64,000 bases of DNA from Streptomyces sp. CB02009 (lineage in GTDB: Bacteria; Actinomycetota; Actinomycetes; Streptomycetales; Streptomycetaceae), in contig NZ_LIVV01000002.1 of NCBI RefSeq assembly GCF_001905825.1, positions 872,441 to 936,440 on the forward strand, in the 5' to 3' direction. The stretch's first letter is position 1; each line of letters opens with the position of its first letter. The notes under the pieces are model-generated. The model was not told where the DNA came from and did no database searches. It saw only the letters and a list, made by a program, of their open reading frames with translations. Shown here piece after piece: positions 60,888 to 64,000 of this stretch. Both the position numbers and the translations under genes were made by a program.

Positions 60888-61910
60888 TCAGGGCGCGTAG
60901 CCGTGGGGGTTCTGCTGCTGGAAGGCCCACGCGTCGCGGCACATGGAGGCCAGGTCGCGCCGTGCGGTCCAGTTCCAGGCCGAGGCGACCTTCGAGGGGT
61001 CGGCGACGAGCTCGGCGACGTCGCCGGGGCGGCGCTCGGTGACGCGGTGCGGGATCGGCCGCCCCGTCACCTGCGCGAAGGTGCGGACGAGCTCCAGGAC
61101 GGACGCGCCGCGCCCCGTACCCAGGTTGAAGACCCGCATGCCCGGCTCGTCGTCGATGTGGTCCAGGGCGGTGCGGTGCCCCTCGGCGACGTCGACCACG
61201 TGGACGTAGTCGCGGATCCCGGTGCCGTCCGGAGTGGGGAAGTCGTCGCCGAAGACGCTGAGTTCGTCGCGGCGGCCCACGGCGATCTGGGTGAGGAACG
61301 GCATGATGTTGTTCGGCACACCGCTCGGGTCCTCGCCGAGGAGCCCGGTGGGGTGGGCGCCGGCCGGGTTGAAGTACCGCAGGGCCAGCACCCGGAGTTC
61401 GGGCACGTGCCGGCAGACGTCCGCGAGGATCTGCTCGCAGGTCCACTTGGTGGTGGCGTACGGGTTGGTCGGCGCGGCCGGCGACTCCTCGGTCAGCGGG
61501 ACGGTGGTGACGTCGCCGTAGATCGAGCAGGAGGACGAGAACACCAGCCGGTGCACTCCGTGCTCGTGCATGGCCGAGACCAGGGCCGTCGTGCCGCCGA
61601 CATTGATGTCGTAGTACGCGAGCGGGATCCGGACCGACTCCCCGACGGCCTTCTTCGCGGCGAAGTGGATCACCGCGTCGATCGGGTGGCTCGTGAAGAC
61701 GGCGTCGAGGGCCCGGCGGTCCCGCACGTCCGCGACGTGGGCCGCCGCGATGGGGCGGCCCGCGATCTTCGCGACCCGTTCGAGGACCTCGGGCGAGCTG
61801 TTGGAGTGGTCGTCGAGCACGACGACCTCGTGGCCGGCGCGGAGCAGCTCGACACAGGTGTGGCTGCCGATGAAACCGGCGCCGCCGGTGACCAGGACGG
61901 TCTGGGGCAC
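60888..61910 (-). CDS. galE: UDP-glucose 4-epimerase
   Basis: A 340-residue short-chain dehydrogenase-type epimerase interconverting UDP-glucose and UDP-galactose (or the N-acetyl forms). It has TGGAGFIGSHTCVELL, the catalytic Ser in FSSSCSIYGD, Tyr151 and Lys155 in PYATTKWTCEQ, and ALRYFNPAGAHPTGLLGEDP, which is diagnostic for GalE. The GTG at 61910 starts right at the nucleotide-binding fold with GAGG upstream. It lies 34 bases after the glycosyltransferase stop and 45 before the dehydrogenase, forming one operon that would supply two different UDP-sugars. Confidence 0.93.
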   Translation of the reverse strand: MPQTVLVTGGAGFIGSHTCVELLRAGHEVVVLDDHSNSSPEVLERVAKIAGRPIAAAHVADVRDRRALDAVFTSHPIDAVIHFAAKKAVGESVRIPLAYYDINVGGTTALVSAMHEHGVHRLVFSSSCSIYGDVTTVPLTEESPAAPTNPYATTKWTCEQILADVCRHVPELRVLALRYFNPAGAHPTGLLGEDPSGVPNNIMPFLTQIAVGRRDELSVFGDDFPTPDGTGIRDYVHVVDVAEGHRTALDHIDDEPGMRVFNLGTGRGASVLELVRTFAQVTGRPIPHRVTERRPGDVAELVADPSKVASAWNWTARRDLASMCRDAWAFQQQNPHGYAP

Positions 61911-61944
61911 GGGAACCTCGTTTCTGGATCGGTCGCAGGGTCCT

Positions 61945-63834
61945 TCACCAGGCGTAGAAGCCGGTGAGGTAGGTGGGGAAGACGGCGGCCGCGAACCCCA
62001 GCGGGGCCAGCGACAGCAGGCCCGCGAGGAGCGGCAGCGCGGCCGTGCGCAGCGCCCGGAGGGCGGGGACACCGGTGGCGCGTGCCGTCTCCTTGACGTG
62101 GAGCGCGCCGACCGCCAGCGTCACCGCGGTGTACGAGGCCGAGCCGAGGAGGCAGAGGAAGACATAGCCGACGGCGGGGCCGGTGAACTGGCCGACGAGG
62201 GCCGAGCCGGACAGGAAGAGCGTGATGAGCAGGTACGGGGCGACGGTCCGCAGCGGAAGCGGCTCAAGGCCGTCGCGCTTCTTCGGGGTGACCTTGAAGG
62301 TGATCTGGCGGGGCCGTACCTTCTGGGTCACCGCGGCCAGGACGCCCCAGGCGACGTACGGCCATCGGGAGAGTCCGAAGAGCCAGATCTCCCAGCTGAG
62401 GATCGGCGCGTCCTTGGGGCGCATCAGACCGCGGCGGCGGCAGAGCAGCGTCAGCAGGATCAGCCAGACGGACATGCTCCAGAAGTGGGCCAGGAAGGCG
62501 AAGTAGTTGACGTCGATCCACGGAGCGCCGGTGATCGCGGCGATCGGCGGCAGGAGGATCCCCATGACCGTGGCGCCGGCCAGCAGCGGGTAGTACATCA
62601 GCGCCGCGGCGAAGCGCACCCGGAGCTTCAGGGGCATGCGGCCCAGATGGCGCGGCAGCATGCCGAGGAGCATGACGGCCAGGCTGCGGGACCACTGGAA
62701 CTCCTGGGTGATCATCGCGCCGAAGGTGAGGGGGCCTTCGCCGTGCGCGTCCGCGTCGATGGCGAACGCGCCCTGCCAGCCCGCCGAAGTCAGCAGGAAC
62801 GAGGTGGAGAAGTCCTCGGCGAGCTCGGGGCCCAGACCGCCGATGTCCCGCAGCGCCTTCGTGCGGACGGCGTAGTGCGAGCCGATGCAGACCGGCGCGA
62901 GGCCGGCGGAGTGGCCCAACTGCACGGGTCCGTGGAACATGGCCTCGCGGTGGAGCCGCCCGCGGGCCGCCCAGGACTCGTCGGCGTTGGAGTCGCAGAC
63001 ACTGGGGGCGGCGACGTAGCCGACGGCGGAGTCGGCGAAGGGGCGGACGACCTCGGCGAGGTAGGTGGGCCCGGGGACGTGGTCGCAGTCGAGCTGGGCG
63101 ACCACGTCGTACAGCTCGTAGCCCCAGTGGTCGTAGAAGAAGGCGAGGTTGCCCTCCTTGCACCGGGTGCGCCGGGGCCAGTCGGCCCGGTGGTAGTCGG
63201 CGCGGCCGCGGCGGCAGGAGACGTTCACGTCATGGGTGCGGCACCAGTCGAGGATCTCCTCGCTGGGGTCCTCGTCGCAGAGCCAGACGTCGTAGGTGTG
63301 CGGGAAGTCCTGGGCGACCATCGCCTCCAGGGTGCGCCGGGCGATGTCCCAGCCCTCGGACGGGGCGCGGGTGACCACGAACGCGGTACGGAGCCGGGGC
63401 ACCCGGACCGCCGGATCGAAGCGGCGCATCCCCAGCAGCGCGACGAGGAAGTGCACCGGCAGATAGGTCAGGTACAGCAGCAGGGCGCTGTTGACGATCA
63501 GGCCCGTCCAACCGATCCGGTGGGACGGTTCGAGCCACCAGACCCAGAACCAGACCAGGCAGGCCGCCCAGCCGAGGGACAGCAGCGCGACCAGGAAGCG
63601 GTCGGAGGGCGAGAACGCCCGGACGAAGCTGGACGGGAGGGCGGTGAATCCGTGGGCCGGGCGGGCGAGGACGGGGCCGTCCGGGCCGATGGAGGCCACC
63701 GCGCCGTGCGACAGGGCGTGGATCTGCGCGCCGAGCGCCTCCCACTCCGCCGGCGAACCGGGAGCCGGTGAGGGAAGCGGCGGTTCCTGGGCGGTGCCGG
63801 TCCCATGGGCGGGACCTTGCTCCAACGACGTCAT
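61945..63834 (-). CDS. Processive family 2 glycosyltransferase, cellulose/hyaluronan synthase-like
   Basis: A 629-residue membrane glycosyltransferase. Two N-terminal helices (about 80-135) precede the GT-A domain with DEDPSEE (188-193), KEGNL (226-230) and DCD at 249-251. Then come AED at 339-341 and QEFQW (377-381), which takes the place of the Q(Q/R)xRW motif of processive synthases with Gln instead of Arg. About five or six helices follow for export of the polymer. It would build and export a polysaccharide, probably from sugars made by the GalE and dehydrogenase genes behind it. It is not a PNAG-type MatB fusion, because no deacetylase domain is present. Confidence 0.9.
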   Translation of the reverse strand: MTSLEQGPAHGTGTAQEPPLPSPAPGSPAEWEALGAQIHALSHGAVASIGPDGPVLARPAHGFTALPSSFVRAFSPSDRFLVALLSLGWAACLVWFWVWWLEPSHRIGWTGLIVNSALLLYLTYLPVHFLVALLGMRRFDPAVRVPRLRTAFVVTRAPSEGWDIARRTLEAMVAQDFPHTYDVWLCDEDPSEEILDWCRTHDVNVSCRRGRADYHRADWPRRTRCKEGNLAFFYDHWGYELYDVVAQLDCDHVPGPTYLAEVVRPFADSAVGYVAAPSVCDSNADESWAARGRLHREAMFHGPVQLGHSAGLAPVCIGSHYAVRTKALRDIGGLGPELAEDFSTSFLLTSAGWQGAFAIDADAHGEGPLTFGAMITQEFQWSRSLAVMLLGMLPRHLGRMPLKLRVRFAAALMYYPLLAGATVMGILLPPIAAITGAPWIDVNYFAFLAHFWSMSVWLILLTLLCRRRGLMRPKDAPILSWEIWLFGLSRWPYVAWGVLAAVTQKVRPRQITFKVTPKKRDGLEPLPLRTVAPYLLITLFLSGSALVGQFTGPAVGYVFLCLLGSASYTAVTLAVGALHVKETARATGVPALRALRTAALPLLAGLLSLAPLGFAAAVFPTYLTGFYAW

Positions 63835-63900
63835 GGCAGCAGGTTCTCCAGGCGGTGCGACAAGGTGGGGGCCCGGGAGAGCAGGCCCGACGGACTCGGA

Positions 63901-63943
63901 GCCGCGGCGGGGCCGGCGGGAGGCCCGCCGGTCCCGCCGCGGC
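63901..63943. terminator. Terminator hairpin at the right end
   Basis: GCCGCGGCGGG and CCGGCGGG (63901-63920) pair with CCCGCCGG and CCCGCCGCGGC (63924-63943), with one mismatch and an AGG loop. It lies seven bases beyond a probable minus-strand stop at 63951. Confidence 0.8.
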
Positions 63944-63950
63944 AGGCGGA

Positions 63951-64000
63951 TCAGCCGCCCGCGACGGTGGCCCCGGGCGCGGAGGACGGCACGCCGGTGG
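63951..64000 (-). CDS. C-terminus of an unidentified gene, truncated by the window edge
   Basis: Reading the minus strand, TGVPSSAPGATVAGG and a TGA at 63953-63951 are followed by a strong hairpin, the expected end of a gene. Only 15 residues are visible, Ala/Gly-rich and uninformative. The separating terminator suggests that it is a different transcription unit from the glycosyltransferase operon. Confidence 0.4.
   Translation of the reverse strand, partial: TGVPSSAPGATVAGG

Overview
This is a very GC-rich, densely coding actinomycete chromosome segment, almost certainly from a Streptomyces. A complete spore-pigment (whiE-type) aromatic polyketide locus, GTG and TTG starts, four-base start/stop overlaps, long secreted Ala/Pro-rich proteins, SpoIIE/RsbU-type phosphatases, and CsbD, TerD and DUF3040 proteins all point there. 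I see no rRNA, tRNA, CRISPR array or transposase.

Layout. (1) 1-5566, minus strand: two NRPS genes, C-A-T followed by C-A cut off by the left edge, with a DHA2-type MFS exporter (6033-7577) beside them. (2) 7766-17230: a secreted beta-helix protein and a methyltransferase converge on a seven-gene minus-strand whiE operon (ORFI-VII), with the ORFVIII flavin hydroxylase divergent from it. (3) 17613-18119: a membrane-anchored secreted protein. (4) 18221-27522: a nitrogen-assimilation locus with allophanate hydrolase, a urea/guanidine carboxylase, two DUF1989 proteins, a divergent TetR regulator and an APC permease. Near-identical palindromes sit in front of both transcription units. (5) 27635-33465: AI-2E family transporter, DUF3040 protein, SulP transporter with beta-carbonic anhydrase, a small secreted protein and an MscS channel. 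(6) 33673-47379: a secreted GH5 enzyme, ATP-grasp protein, membrane proteins, PLD-like enzyme, two CsbD stress proteins around a HAD phosphatase, a YbdK-like ligase and a second MFS exporter. (7) 47597-57300: SUKH protein, geranylgeranyl-reductase-like flavoprotein, a divergent pair of SpoIIE-type regulators, HPP membrane protein, aminoglycoside-phosphotransferase-like kinase and a TerD protein. (8) 57549-64000: a beta-helix lipoprotein converging on an operon of a processive GT2 glycosyltransferase, GalE and a UDP-sugar dehydrogenase, which looks like a polysaccharide locus running off the right edge.

Most notable: the carboxylase operon reads better as guanidine than urea catabolism. It has two DUF1989 partners and Asp697 at the position I believe separates the two activities. 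A TetR/palindrome circuit, not a visible riboswitch, seems to control it. Other points are a SpoIIE-type protein whose phosphatase motifs look degenerate while its kinase domain is intact, encoded divergently from an intact phosphatase; a GH5 enzyme with an unrecognised three-fold Cys-repeat C-terminus; a whiE chain-length factor with Glu where Gln is usual; and several genes whose -10-like hexamers predict leaderless transcripts.
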